In this document: piece after piece, positions 28,031-37,787 of the stretch | Position numbering within the stretch: the stretch's first letter is position 1 | Layout: each line of letters opens with the position of its first letter | Source of the DNA: an uncultured Clostridia bacterium | Lineage (GTDB): Bacteria > Bacillota > Clostridia > RUG12999 | Direction of reading: 5' to 3' | Assembly (NCBI GenBank): GCA_934792465.1 | Contig: CAKVOK010000005.1 | Span: forward strand, 25,487-89,486 | Length of the DNA: 64,000 bases | Program-made: the position numbers and the translations under genes | The notes under the pieces: generated by a model | The model's database searches: none | Told to the model about the DNA's origin: nothing | Seen by the model: the letters and a program-made list of their open reading frames with translations, nothing else

Positions 28031-29707
28031 TTATTTCTCCTCCGTTTGTATTATTCTGTACAGAATAACCGCCGCTTCCGCCCTTGTTGCGCTGCTTTTC
28101 GGGTTAAATATACCATCACTTCCGTTTATTATTCCGCCATCCGAAAGTTCCCTGACAGCCTCTGCAGCATAATCGGATATTTCTTCGGCGTCCGCAAAAT
28201 CCACACCCGCACCGTAGTTCAGCGTTATTTCTTTCAGTTTTATAACACGCATAGCCATGGTGCACAAATCTTCACGGGTTACGGGCATCTCCACACCAAA
28301 CGTATCCTCTGTTATGCCGGTTACAATCCCTTTTTCAACCGCAGCACAAATATACGGGTAATACCATTCGGATTTGCCGCAGTCCGAAAATGCACAGTCT
28401 TTATCCGAAGATTCAATTTCAAAAATATTTACAAGCATTTTTACAAGCTGTTCTCTTGAAATGTTTTGTTCCGGCGAAAATATACCTTTGGAAGTGCCGT
28501 CTATATATTTCTTTTTTGCAAGCGCTTCCACTGCTTCCCTTGCCCATTCATAATCAGTCAAATCATCAAATGTAATTTTATATTCGTCTTCTGCTTTTTT
28601 GATTTCTCCGGTGTTTATTATTGGTACACTTACCGACGGTGTCTTCTTCTCGCCGCCGCCCGAGCTGCCGCCGGAGCTTCCGCCGCCGTTGCTTCCGCCG
28701 TTCGAATCTTCCGGCTTATACTCCGCACTGCGTTTTACAAACGCTTCTTTAATTTGCGAAAGCGATGTATACTCTTTATTGACAAGCACAATATTAAATT
28801 TTATCTTATCATCTTTCGGCATTGAGCAATATTTTTTATATTCATCAACAGTTCCTATACCTATGACGTCCTTATGCTTTTCCAGTTTTTCGATAAGCTC
28901 TTCTCTGCCGGACACATTTACATCCGCAATTATTCCGCACACATTCATAAGCGCTAAAACCTGTTCATCGCTTAGTATCTCTTCTTTTTCAACGATATTC
29001 ATAAGCTTCGCCGCTTCGTCTTTGCGCATTGAATAGTTTCCCGGAATATCTTCCTCATTAAAATAATTTTCCAGCATTTCTTTTGAAACATCAGAATCGT
29101 CGATATTACAATAGAAAACCGACTTTCTGCAAGCAGAAACTATTTCATCATAGCTTAATGTGTTTCCGCCTTTCAGCTTAAGCAGCTTTGAGGCTAATTT
29201 CGTAATATCTCCATACCCGGATAAATCCAGTTCAAGGTCACATTTGGAAATTGCCGCTGCCATGCTTTCGGCATCTGCCGCAGAATTGACTGCCTCAATT
29301 GCCGCCTGTTTTGTGTCGTTTCCTATAAGATAATAGTTGAGTTGCCTGTTTGCCGGCTCTGCCGCCGTCTTATCCGCCGACACTGCAAATGTATATTCGC
29401 CTCCGGGAAGTGTTTCATTCCACTTTACCGAAAATGAGAATTTTCCATCCGCATCCGTTTCCGTCTGAACTATTGTATACAGACGTTCCGAAATATTATC
29501 GTCATACAATCCTTCGATGTTATGACCCGGTTTTATCACATAAAGAAGAACCTTTTCTTTTTCCTGTTCCGTACTGCCGTTTACCGAAATCAGATTTTCT
29601 TTCTTGTCATAGCCGACTTGCAGATTGAATGCATTTTCCGCAAAAGCACTGCTCATCAAGAACATACACAATGCGGTGCAAGCAATACTTTTTATTACTT
29701 TTTTCAT
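28031..29707 (-). CDS. Surface protein with C-terminal triple SLH
   Basis: I place the start at the ATG at 29707, which follows AAGGAG and begins a normal signal peptide (MKKVIKSIACTALCMF); an upstream ATG at 29749 would overlap the preceding gene and has no ribosome site. The 558-residue protein has a beta domain (about 25-130), a helical region (about 135-335), a Gly/Ser-rich linker (about 340-360) and three C-terminal SLH repeats (about 380-555). SLH placement is at the opposite end from the other proteins of the operon. It lies between the ABC-transporter genes and the enzymes, and probably helps hold the target glycan at the surface. Confidence 0.82.
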   Translation of the reverse strand: MKKVIKSIACTALCMFLMSSAFAENAFNLQVGYDKKENLISVNGSTEQEKEKVLLYVIKPGHNIEGLYDDNISERLYTIVQTETDADGKFSFSVKWNETLPGGEYTFAVSADKTAAEPANRQLNYYLIGNDTKQAAIEAVNSAADAESMAAAISKCDLELDLSGYGDITKLASKLLKLKGGNTLSYDEIVSACRKSVFYCNIDDSDVSKEMLENYFNEEDIPGNYSMRKDEAAKLMNIVEKEEILSDEQVLALMNVCGIIADVNVSGREELIEKLEKHKDVIGIGTVDEYKKYCSMPKDDKIKFNIVLVNKEYTSLSQIKEAFVKRSAEYKPEDSNGGSNGGGSSGGSSGGGEKKTPSVSVPIINTGEIKKAEDEYKITFDDLTDYEWAREAVEALAKKKYIDGTSKGIFSPEQNISREQLVKMLVNIFEIESSDKDCAFSDCGKSEWYYPYICAAVEKGIVTGITEDTFGVEMPVTREDLCTMAMRVIKLKEITLNYGAGVDFADAEEISDYAAEAVRELSDGGIINGSDGIFNPKSSATRAEAAVILYRIIQTEEK

Positions 29708-29723
29708 GTCATAGCTCCTTTTT

Positions 29724-31139
29724 TTATTTTGATGCAGCCCATTCGTCATACTGGCGCTGGATTTCTTTTACGATATCCTCAGCTCCCGCCAGTTTAAGCT
29801 TTTCTCTGTACTTTTTAACAAGCTTTTCGGGATCCTGTACGCCGTCCGCTATCTGCTGTTCAAATTCTTCTTTTACGTTTGCGCAGGCACCAACCTGAGT
29901 TTTTATATTATCGGTATTCGGATTGAAGCCCATATACTCCGAACGTGTTGCCGCCTCGTTATATTCTTTCAGTTTTTCGTTTTTCTGTTCGTCATCCGCT
30001 TCGAGCAGATATTGATTAAAGCAGTTAAAAAATTCCCATCTGTAATTTGCGTTGTCATATCCGCCGTCTTTAATTGTTTTTATCCTGTTATCGGCTATTT
30101 TTTCATAATGCTTTCCCTCAATACCGTATACCATAAGATTTACAAGATGCTTGTCCGTATAAACCTTATTCAAAAATTTCATTACGGTTTCCGGATTCTT
30201 TGATGTTCTCGAAATCCCCATCAGGGCACCTGTTATGTCGTTTGTTGTGGTTATAGGTGCTGTAACGTCCACCTGTTTCCACTGTATTTTTGCGGACATT
30301 TCAACGTCTTTTCCCGGTTTCAGCGGATATGTCCTTATAAAGAACTTTTCTTCCGCCTGCGCAACAGTTCCTCCCTCAGCCATATATCCTTTTTCATATC
30401 TTGCCCTTATCTTCTTTGCCGCTTCCATATATTCCGGCGTATCAATCATATTTACAACCTTTCCGTCCTTGCTTCCGACATAGAAACCTGTCGGGAACAC
30501 CGCAGGTTCGAAAATCAAATCCGTATCATTGCAACCCACAGCACCTATAACAGGATAAAGCTGCGGTTCGTTTTTCTTAATAACCTCAAGAATCGGATCT
30601 AAGTCATCATACGATTTAATGCTCTCAAGCTGCTCGGAAAGTCCGTATTTATCGGCAATTTCCTTCTGATAAAGTATACCGTAGTTATGTGCGAATTCCT
30701 TGTTTACCGGAACAGCATATATTTTACCCTTTACTTTAAGTGCGTTGAGTATATCGCTGCCGATTGCTTCTTTTATTCCGCTGCCGTACTTATCGAGCAA
30801 ATCGTCTATCGGCAAGAGTGCATTTTTACCTACAAGCGAATTGTACTGGTCGGAAAGATAAAAAATATCAAATTTTTCTCCGCCTGCCGCCATTACGTTT
30901 GTTTTTTCCTTTATACCGCCCCAGTCAAGCGGCTTGAACTTAATTGTCGCATTGACGTCATCGGCAATATACTTATTAATTTCTTTTTCCACAGCTTCAA
31001 CATCAACCTGGTTATCTCCGACATAATACCACTCAATCCGGTATTTACCGTCTGCCGCTTCCTTTTTTACGCATCCGCTCATTGTACCTGTCAGCAGCAC
31101 AAGTGCCGCTATTACTGCAACAAATTTTTTCATTTTCAA
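29724..31139 (-). CDS. LplA-like extracellular solute-binding lipoprotein of a sugar ABC transporter
   Basis: The 471-residue protein has a lipobox (LTGTMSGC, Cys about 23) and a cluster B solute-binding fold: WYYVGDNQ near the start, FDIFYLSD, and a C-terminal region (about 330-420) of the kind found in LplA/YtcQ-type lipoproteins. An AGGAGG ribosome site precedes the start. It follows the two permease genes directly. LplA/LplB/YtcP systems import oligosaccharides from plant or host polymers; no ATPase is encoded here, so a shared MsmX-type ATPase is expected. Confidence 0.9.
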   Translation of the reverse strand: MKMKKFVAVIAALVLLTGTMSGCVKKEAADGKYRIEWYYVGDNQVDVEAVEKEINKYIADDVNATIKFKPLDWGGIKEKTNVMAAGGEKFDIFYLSDQYNSLVGKNALLPIDDLLDKYGSGIKEAIGSDILNALKVKGKIYAVPVNKEFAHNYGILYQKEIADKYGLSEQLESIKSYDDLDPILEVIKKNEPQLYPVIGAVGCNDTDLIFEPAVFPTGFYVGSKDGKVVNMIDTPEYMEAAKKIRARYEKGYMAEGGTVAQAEEKFFIRTYPLKPGKDVEMSAKIQWKQVDVTAPITTTNDITGALMGISRTSKNPETVMKFLNKVYTDKHLVNLMVYGIEGKHYEKIADNRIKTIKDGGYDNANYRWEFFNCFNQYLLEADDEQKNEKLKEYNEAATRSEYMGFNPNTDNIKTQVGACANVKEEFEQQIADGVQDPEKLVKKYREKLKLAGAEDIVKEIQRQYDEWAASK

Positions 31140-31159
31140 ATCCTCCTAATTTATAAATT

Positions 31160-32062
31160 TTATCCTTTAACCGACCCAACCGTAAGTCCCTTTACAATAT
31201 ATTTTTGGAAAAACGGGTAGGCAAGTATTATAGGTCCTACAGCCAATGCGCATATCGCCATTCTCGCACCCTCGCGGGGGATTGAAGCCACACCGCTCTG
31301 CTGTGCGACTCCTGCCGAATTAAGCATTTCCTGGAGATTGTTTAATATCTTTTTCAAGTACAGCTGTATATTTGAATATTGTGCTTCCGATGTGAGCATA
31401 AACGGCAAGTACCAATCGTTCCAATATTGCAGCATCATGAACAACGCTATTGTCGCAAATCCCGGAATAGATATGGGCATTACAATTCTGAAAAATGTCT
31501 TAAACTCTCCTGCGCCGTCTATCCTTGCCGCTTCTATAATTGCGTCCGGTACGGACGATGCATAAAACGTTTTCATTATCATAACGTACCATGCACTGAT
31601 AAGCGACGGAAGAACAAGTGCGGCATATGTATTCTGCAAATGTATCACCTGTGTACAAACCATGTACCACGCAACCATACCGCCGTTGAAAAGCATTGTG
31701 AAGAATATAAAGAATGTGAATATTCCTCTGTATCTAAACTCCGGTCTTGATATTGCATATGCGTAAAATCCGATAATTATTGTCGAAAGAGCCGTTCCCG
31801 AAGCTGTTGCTCCTATCGTTACGACATAGGCATGAGCAATAGGCTTTATATTACTTAATATGTACTTATATGCGTCAAAACTCACTATCTTCGGAAACAC
31901 ACGGTAACCTATCGTATTCAGGCAGGTTTCATCGGTAAATGATATGCCTATTACGAGTGCTATCGGATAAATGCAAATCAGCGAATAAATTATAAAGCAT
32001 ATATTGATTATAATATTTGCAGTATTTGATATTTCGTTTGAATTTAATTTTTTCTTCTTCAT
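31160..32062 (-). CDS. Carbohydrate ABC transporter permease, YtcP/LplC type
   Basis: The 300-residue protein has six predicted membrane segments and the MalG-type EAA loop EAARIDGAGEFKTFFRIVMP (about 178-197). It ends with FFQKYIVKGLTVGSVKG, a hallmark of the YtcP/LplC group. An AAGGTGGGG ribosome site precedes the ATG; it is 14 bp behind the partner permease. Confidence 0.94.
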   Translation of the reverse strand: MKKKKLNSNEISNTANIIINICFIIYSLICIYPIALVIGISFTDETCLNTIGYRVFPKIVSFDAYKYILSNIKPIAHAYVVTIGATASGTALSTIIIGFYAYAISRPEFRYRGIFTFFIFFTMLFNGGMVAWYMVCTQVIHLQNTYAALVLPSLISAWYVMIMKTFYASSVPDAIIEAARIDGAGEFKTFFRIVMPISIPGFATIALFMMLQYWNDWYLPFMLTSEAQYSNIQLYLKKILNNLQEMLNSAGVAQQSGVASIPREGARMAICALAVGPIILAYPFFQKYIVKGLTVGSVKG

Positions 32063-32076
32063 TTTTGTCCCCCACC

Positions 32077-33021
32077 TTAAAACAATGCTTGTGTACTGTC
32101 GAGTTTTTTAACAATATAATTTGTCAGAATAACAAGAACGAATCCGACAATCGATTGAAAAAACGCCGCTGCCGCTGACATAGCAACGTCACCGTTCAGC
32201 TTAAGCGCATTATATACAAACGTATCAAGAACGTTTGTTACGGGCATAAGTGCTCCGCTGCCCATAGGCACATTATAGAACAAGCCGAAATCGGCGTTCA
32301 TAATTCTGCCGACCGCAAGTATTGCAAGCATTATAATCGTAGGCTTTATACTCGGTATTACTATTATTTTAATCTGTTTCCATTTGCCTGCGCCGTCTAT
32401 GGCTGCCGCTTCATACAAGGAATCATCAATTCCCATTATTGCCGCAAAATAAATAACGCTGTTATAACCGCAGGTTTTCCATACGTTTAAGAATATCAAA
32501 ATTGCCGGCCAATATTCAGGCTCCTGATACCAATTTATCGACTTGACTCCTATTGCCTTTAAAAAGCTGCTGTTTAATACGCCAAGCTTAAAATCGAATA
32601 ATGCAAATGCAAGATAACTTATTATAATCCATGAAAGAAAATACGGCAAAAACATAAAGCTTTGATATACTCTCGCCGTTTTGGCATTTCTCAGCTGACT
32701 CAAAGCTATTGCGAATGCCACCGGAACAGTAGCTCCCGTAAGTATAAACATAAAATTATACGCCAGCGTATTTCTCAGTACGACAAATACGTCCGGATTT
32801 TTAAATAAAAACTCAAAATTGCTCAGTCCCGCCCATTCCATTTCAAAAATATTTTTTGAATAATCCGTAACCTTAAAGGCAAGGATACTTCCGAACATAG
32901 GCAGATAATTAAAAAGTATGAGCAGCACCACTCCCGGAAGCAGCATAAGAAAATATGCTTTGTTGTCCGCTAAATTTCTAAGAAAGCTTTTCTTTTTTGC
33001 ATAATTACTTTTTTCCATCAT
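32077..33021 (-). CDS. Carbohydrate ABC transporter permease, LplB/YteP type
   Basis: The 314-residue protein has six membrane segments starting at about 21 (AYFLMLLPGVVLLILFNYLPM) and the EAA loop YEAAAIDGAGKWKQIKIIVIP (about 200-220). The FNYLPMFG motif near the first helix is typical of LplB/YteP permeases. It forms the translocation pore with the following permease. The lipoprotein gene lies 24 bp upstream. Confidence 0.94.
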   Translation of the reverse strand: MMEKSNYAKKKSFLRNLADNKAYFLMLLPGVVLLILFNYLPMFGSILAFKVTDYSKNIFEMEWAGLSNFEFLFKNPDVFVVLRNTLAYNFMFILTGATVPVAFAIALSQLRNAKTARVYQSFMFLPYFLSWIIISYLAFALFDFKLGVLNSSFLKAIGVKSINWYQEPEYWPAILIFLNVWKTCGYNSVIYFAAIMGIDDSLYEAAAIDGAGKWKQIKIIVIPSIKPTIIMLAILAVGRIMNADFGLFYNVPMGSGALMPVTNVLDTFVYNALKLNGDVAMSAAAAFFQSIVGFVLVILTNYIVKKLDSTQALF

Positions 33022-33045
33022 TTTTTCATTCCATTTCTTTTTATA

Positions 33046-34281
33046 TTATTCCGGCAGAATCAGTTCTCCGGTTTCCCACATCTTACTGAATATTCTTGTC
33101 ATTTTCTGCTTGTCGGTTATAACTCTGTCAAGATTTTCCGCAGAAAATTTTTTATCATACATTTCCATAGACTCCCAGATATTATTTTCTTTCTTTTCGA
33201 TATTCGGCGGTTCGGCTATTATATATTTATTATTTTTATACAGTGCATTTTTCATTTCCGTTCCCGTAAGCCAAGCATAAACATTTACGGCCTTTTGGGC
33301 GTTTTTCATCTTCATAACCGCTCCGGTAAAATATGCGTATCCGGTATTGTCAAATACATATTTGCTGTCCGAAACACTGCTGAAACCGGATATATACACT
33401 GCGCCCCAGTCAAATCCGATATTCTTGCCGATAAAAAAGCTGACATCACTCGAAGAAGATATTTTCATGGCCGCTTCTCCGTCCGCAAAAAGCTTTTGCG
33501 CATTATTGTTATCTATCCATTCCGGATTCGGATAATAGCTTTTGTCGTTCTTTATTTTAAAATAAAACTTGGTAAATGCATCTTTAAATATGCTCAAATC
33601 TGACTCTCCGGCATTTTCAATTTTTTCTCCCACTGCCGGTATGAACGGATATATAAGATTATTATACCAAAACACCACTTCGTTTTTCATCGGCAAAACG
33701 ATTCCGTATTTATCACTTGTATTGCGGACAATTTCGGCAAATTTTGCAACATCTTCCCACGTTTTCGGTTCTTTTGCATTACCGTATTCGTCCACAATAC
33801 CGCACTTTTTGAAAATATCCTTATTATACACGACTCTGTATGCCGAAAGAGTAAGCTTTGCGGCAATCTTTTTTCCCTCGAATGTATAGCAGTCGGTATC
33901 TTGCTTTCTCAGCATCTGCAGTCCGCCTTCCACAACTTCGATTGGTTTAACCCAATCGTTTTTCAGAAGCTCGCGCATGGAATAAGAATAAGGAAACGAC
34001 ATTATTTCCGGCTCGCTGTTTGTAGCATACACTATCGAATATAATTTTTCAAATTCATCTTCGTCTATCCCCTTGTATTCAACCTCAACTCCTATATCAC
34101 TTCCCTCGTTTTCGTTATACTGTTTCACGATCTTGTCCATCATTCCGCTTATATGGCTGTCTTTCAGCCATACTCTAACCTTTTCTGCTTTTATTTCATT
34201 TGAGGTTTTCTTGGAAATACAGGAAGACGACATCAGCAAAACAGCAGTAATTACTGACAATACAACAAATATTTTCTTCAT
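33046..34281 (-). CDS. Second extracellular solute-binding lipoprotein, first gene of the polysaccharide operon
   Basis: The 411-residue protein has a lipobox (LLMSSSC, Cys about 21) and a family 1 solute-binding fold with DSHISGMMDKIVKQYN near the start, YNKDIFKKCGI, EPKTWEDVAKFAE and a helical hinge. The ribosome site is GGTGGTG. It differs from the LplA-like lipoprotein after the permeases, so one permease pair may be served by two binding proteins with different ligands. It sits directly behind the promoter at 34297-34325 and the YesN gene. Confidence 0.88.
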   Translation of the reverse strand: MKKIFVVLSVITAVLLMSSSCISKKTSNEIKAEKVRVWLKDSHISGMMDKIVKQYNENEGSDIGVEVEYKGIDEDEFEKLYSIVYATNSEPEIMSFPYSYSMRELLKNDWVKPIEVVEGGLQMLRKQDTDCYTFEGKKIAAKLTLSAYRVVYNKDIFKKCGIVDEYGNAKEPKTWEDVAKFAEIVRNTSDKYGIVLPMKNEVVFWYNNLIYPFIPAVGEKIENAGESDLSIFKDAFTKFYFKIKNDKSYYPNPEWIDNNNAQKLFADGEAAMKISSSSDVSFFIGKNIGFDWGAVYISGFSSVSDSKYVFDNTGYAYFTGAVMKMKNAQKAVNVYAWLTGTEMKNALYKNNKYIIAEPPNIEKKENNIWESMEMYDKKFSAENLDRVITDKQKMTRIFSKMWETGELILPE

Positions 34282-34296
34282 ATTTTCACCACCTAT

Positions 34297-34325
34297 ATAT
34301 TACTATTTTGCATTAAAAAAGTCAA
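34297..34325 (-). promoter_or_regulatory. Promoter of the ABC-transporter/SLH/glycosidase operon
   Basis: On the minus strand TTGACT (34320-34325) and TAATAT (34297-34302) are separated by exactly 17 bp, and the start would lie near 34290, just ahead of the lipoprotein gene. I see no strong terminator between 34281 and the last hydrolase, so about 20 kb could be one transcript. Control by the adjacent YesN regulator is likely, from context. Confidence 0.75.
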
Positions 34326-34354
34326 TAAACGAATTTCACTTTTCTTGCCATATC

Positions 34355-35923
34355 TTAAGAACGCCCGACAAGCTTCATCTTATATTGTATCGGGCTTATC
34401 CCCGTTACCTTTTTGAATACCTTACTGAAATACGTTGCATTTTCATATCCTATCATTTCCGAAATTTCTCCGATTGAAATATCATTTTCCGCAAGGAGCT
34501 CCTTTGCCTTGTTTATTCTCACTTCCGTCAGATAATCTATAAAAGATATTCCGATTTGTTTTTTAAACTGCCCCGAAAAATAATTTTCATTTATTGAAAA
34601 CAGCTCCGATATTTTGTTTAATGTTATATCCTTGTAATAATTTTCATTTACATACTTTTGCACTTCAAAAATTTTCTTGCTTATGCCATCGCTTACCTGT
34701 TGGCTAATCTGTGACAAAACATATTCCGCCAGGCGTTTCATATTTTCTTTTAATTGCTCGGCATTTTTATTATTTTCGATCCGTTTCGTATATTTCCCGA
34801 TTTCTTCGCTGCTTATATACTTTTTATCCTTCGCAAAGATCTTTAATCTAAGTATAAAATCTTCCGTCATGATTATTATGCTTTCGGGAGGATATACTCC
34901 GGTTTCATATTTTTCAAACATTTCGTCTATAAGCTTCATACATCCGATATTTGCCCGTTCTATCATAGATACAATCTTTTTATTCATCCGAAACAGCGTT
35001 TGCATCTCAAAATTGCTTTTTGTACCTGACGTAAATATGCCGCTTCCCATTATACTGCTTTTTATAAGCTTCTCGGTTTTTTCATAGGCTCCCTCCGAAT
35101 TTTCGACACCCGTATACTCGTCGCTTATTGCAATTGATATATCCTGCATAATGGAATCTCTTATCTTTTCACGTATTTCCGACATTATATCAACAATGCA
35201 CCTATCGGATTTCTGAACAAGAATAATGATATTGTGATTTGCATCAAGCACACCGTATGCATTTACCGACATTTCGTCAAGCATTTCATCAATAATATTT
35301 TTAATTCCGTAACAGACAATATGAGTTTCTCCTCCGCCATACGTCTGCGTATCATTTACGGTTGTATTGGAAATAAGTATAACATACATACTGCCGTCAA
35401 TATCGAAAGACGGACATTGCTGCTTTATAATTTCTTCAATTTCGGTTTTTTCGTATTGCGTTGATGCCGTTATAATCTTGTATACGCCGTTGCCGAATCT
35501 GTTGTTTATGCTAACGTTAAAAGCCCTCTGCCCCGCAAGTTTTTTCTTTTCCTTTACTTCTTCGGCAATGCGGTCCAATGTAGTATAGAATTTCTCTTTA
35601 ACGATAGGCTTTAGAATATATTCCGAAACGTGCTGCCGTATCGCTTCGTGCAGATACTCTTTTTCATCATATCCGCTAAGCAAAATACATTCTATAGCCG
35701 ATTGATTCTTTCTTATCCACTTTATAAGTTCTATACCGTCCATATTGGGCATTTTAATATCCGTAACAACAATATCCGGCGATGCTTCGGTAATCAGTCT
35801 CACTGCTTCCTCACCGTCGCAAGCGCATCCGCATACCTCATATTCCTCGGAATGTTTTGTTATTATTTTTTTCAGTCCGTTTCTGACAAGCATTTCATCA
35901 TCAACTATCAGTATTTTTATCAT
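34355..35923 (-). CDS. YesN-type AraC-family response regulator
   Basis: I choose the ATG at 35923 with GGAG eight bases upstream; the frame can be extended to a GTG at 35959, but without a ribosome site. The 522-residue protein has an N-terminal receiver domain (about 1-120; phosphoacceptor Asp in VVTDIKMPNMDG), a long middle region (about 130-415) and a C-terminal AraC helix-turn-helix pair (about 420-515; NKISELFSINENYFSGQFKK and IGEISEMIGYENATYFSKVF). YesN-type regulators pair with YesM kinases to switch on polysaccharide loci. The kinase gene lies immediately upstream and the ABC operon immediately downstream. Confidence 0.94.
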   Translation of the reverse strand: MIKILIVDDEMLVRNGLKKIITKHSEEYEVCGCACDGEEAVRLITEASPDIVVTDIKMPNMDGIELIKWIRKNQSAIECILLSGYDEKEYLHEAIRQHVSEYILKPIVKEKFYTTLDRIAEEVKEKKKLAGQRAFNVSINNRFGNGVYKIITASTQYEKTEIEEIIKQQCPSFDIDGSMYVILISNTTVNDTQTYGGGETHIVCYGIKNIIDEMLDEMSVNAYGVLDANHNIIILVQKSDRCIVDIMSEIREKIRDSIMQDISIAISDEYTGVENSEGAYEKTEKLIKSSIMGSGIFTSGTKSNFEMQTLFRMNKKIVSMIERANIGCMKLIDEMFEKYETGVYPPESIIIMTEDFILRLKIFAKDKKYISSEEIGKYTKRIENNKNAEQLKENMKRLAEYVLSQISQQVSDGISKKIFEVQKYVNENYYKDITLNKISELFSINENYFSGQFKKQIGISFIDYLTEVRINKAKELLAENDISIGEISEMIGYENATYFSKVFKKVTGISPIQYKMKLVGRS

Positions 35924-35966
35924 AATGTCTATCTCCATTCCGCCGGTCTGCACCGACACAAACAGT

Positions 35967-37685
35967 TTATCTGTAATCTTCCGCTGCCGAGTACGGAATC
36001 TTTATTGTAATATCAGTACCTTTGTTTTGCTCACTCGACACTTCAAACATTACATTATTGCCAAAATAAAGCTTGAATCTTTTCTCTACATTTTTGAGTC
36101 CCATACTTTTGGAACTATGTGGTGTTTCCATATCAAAGCCATCGCCGTTATCGCTTGTTTTTATGCACAGAATATCATCTTTTCGGCTTACGTCTATAGT
36201 TATTTTTCCGTTCTCTTTTCTTCCCAAATTACCGTGAAAAAAGCTATTTTCAACAAGAGGCTGCAAAGCAACTCTCGGTATCGGAAAATCGAGTACGTCA
36301 TCATTCGCCCTGACATTAAAACTCACCGGATATTGATTCTTATAATTCGCAAGGACAACATATTTTCTTAAATTACAAAATTCATCTTTCAGCGGAACAA
36401 GCGTTTCATTTTTGCTGTCGAGCCCGTATCTTAACAACTCGCCGAGCAGTCCTATCATTTCCGAAACATCGCTGTCATCGTTCACTTCACTTGTCATCTG
36501 TATTATCTCAAGTGTATTGTATATAAAATGAGGGTTTATCTGCTCCTGCAAAACTTGTTTTTCCATGCTTGCAATATCCCTCTCCTTCGTTTTGATATAT
36601 TGCATTAAATTTTCAATTTTTACGAACATATCATCATATAAGCTTTCTGCCTGGTCAACGCTTGCCACAGATATTTTGCGGTTATCGTTTTTCTGCATAT
36701 ATGCGCCGGCAAAATCTTCAAGCTTTTTTGAAAACTCAATCAGAAGCGATAAAATCTTTCTGATTATTCTGTTTCCTATGATAACACATGCGGCAATTAT
36801 AACAATCGCAATACCCAGATATACAAGGCAGACGTATATATATTTTTTAACAATATCGTTCTTATTAAAAATGTACATGTAAAAATCGCCGGTTATATAT
36901 GATTTTTTACATATTATCTCCGTACCGTTTTCCGCTTCGTGCAGTATATTATTTGTCATGCGGTTTTTCTCTGCAATTTTTTTATATACCTGTTTTTCAA
37001 GTTTAATATTTCCGTTTTTATATACGCAAGTACCGTCATCTTTAAGTATAACAAAGCTTCCGTTCTTATTCTCGGAATTTACACCTGCCGTTGAATTGAT
37101 AAATTCTTCCGACACGCCTATATCTACAATGAACGGCTTATTATCAACCCTATACGACTTGGACAATACAATAATCTGTTTTGTATCGTTTGACGGCTTT
37201 ATCTTATCCACTATTCTTATCTTACCTGTATTATCCTTGTTGTAAACATCTACAAACTGTTTATATTCACAATCGTAAATCACCTTATCGTAAGCGTTGC
37301 CGTATCTCAAAATAACTTCATCGTCGTTCATTATACTTATATATTCAAAATAGTCAACCGAGTTTTCAAGAACATTCAGTATATCGGTAATATTTTTAAG
37401 TTCAGTTTCATTATTTTTTGATGAATCCAGACTTTTTATATATCGGTTTGTTATCAAATGGTCCATTGCAGTCGATATATTTAAAAATTTTTCATCAAGC
37501 CGCTCCGATGCATATTCAATTGTACTGTTAGATTCCTTTTCCGCATTTTCAAATATTATCTTGCTTGTAATAATACCGCTGCACAGTATCAGCACAAAGA
37601 CAATAAACAGCATTATACCGGCAAGCGACAAAGTAAGCTGTTTATAAATATTTGCTTTTCTAAAAAACTTATAAATTTTACACAC
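35967..37685 (-). CDS. YesM-type sensor histidine kinase
   Basis: The 572-residue protein has a membrane helix (about 16-40), an extracytoplasmic sensor domain (about 41-275), a second helix (about 278-300), a HAMP-like linker, the His_kinase motif EQINPHFIYNTLEII (His about 381) and an ATPase domain with PLVENSFFHG and DNGDGFD. It would sense a glycan or oligosaccharide outside the cell and phosphorylate the YesN regulator. The likely start is a GTG at 37685; the GGGGGG run is almost adjacent to it, so the exact start is uncertain. Confidence 0.93.
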   Translation of the reverse strand: MCKIYKFFRKANIYKQLTLSLAGIMLFIVFVLILCSGIITSKIIFENAEKESNSTIEYASERLDEKFLNISTAMDHLITNRYIKSLDSSKNNETELKNITDILNVLENSVDYFEYISIMNDDEVILRYGNAYDKVIYDCEYKQFVDVYNKDNTGKIRIVDKIKPSNDTKQIIVLSKSYRVDNKPFIVDIGVSEEFINSTAGVNSENKNGSFVILKDDGTCVYKNGNIKLEKQVYKKIAEKNRMTNNILHEAENGTEIICKKSYITGDFYMYIFNKNDIVKKYIYVCLVYLGIAIVIIAACVIIGNRIIRKILSLLIEFSKKLEDFAGAYMQKNDNRKISVASVDQAESLYDDMFVKIENLMQYIKTKERDIASMEKQVLQEQINPHFIYNTLEIIQMTSEVNDDSDVSEMIGLLGELLRYGLDSKNETLVPLKDEFCNLRKYVVLANYKNQYPVSFNVRANDDVLDFPIPRVALQPLVENSFFHGNLGRKENGKITIDVSRKDDILCIKTSDNGDGFDMETPHSSKSMGLKNVEKRFKLYFGNNVMFEVSSEQNKGTDITIKIPYSAAEDYR

Positions 37686-37701
37686 CCCCCGTTGTTTAAG
37701 G

Positions 37702-37746
37702 CAAAAACCGCTCCTGTTTGATATAAATATTACAACACGGAGCGGT
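37702..37746 (-). terminator. Terminator of the MFS/sialidase-fold operon
   Basis: On the minus strand ACCGCTCC (37746-37739) pairs with GGAGCGGT (37714-37707), with further pairing inside the loop, and TTTTTG follows. It separates the two-gene operon upstream from the sensor-kinase gene. Confidence 0.75.
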
Positions 37747-37787
37747 CTTTATATTTAGTTTTTATTATGCTTTATCCGCTGTCCGTA

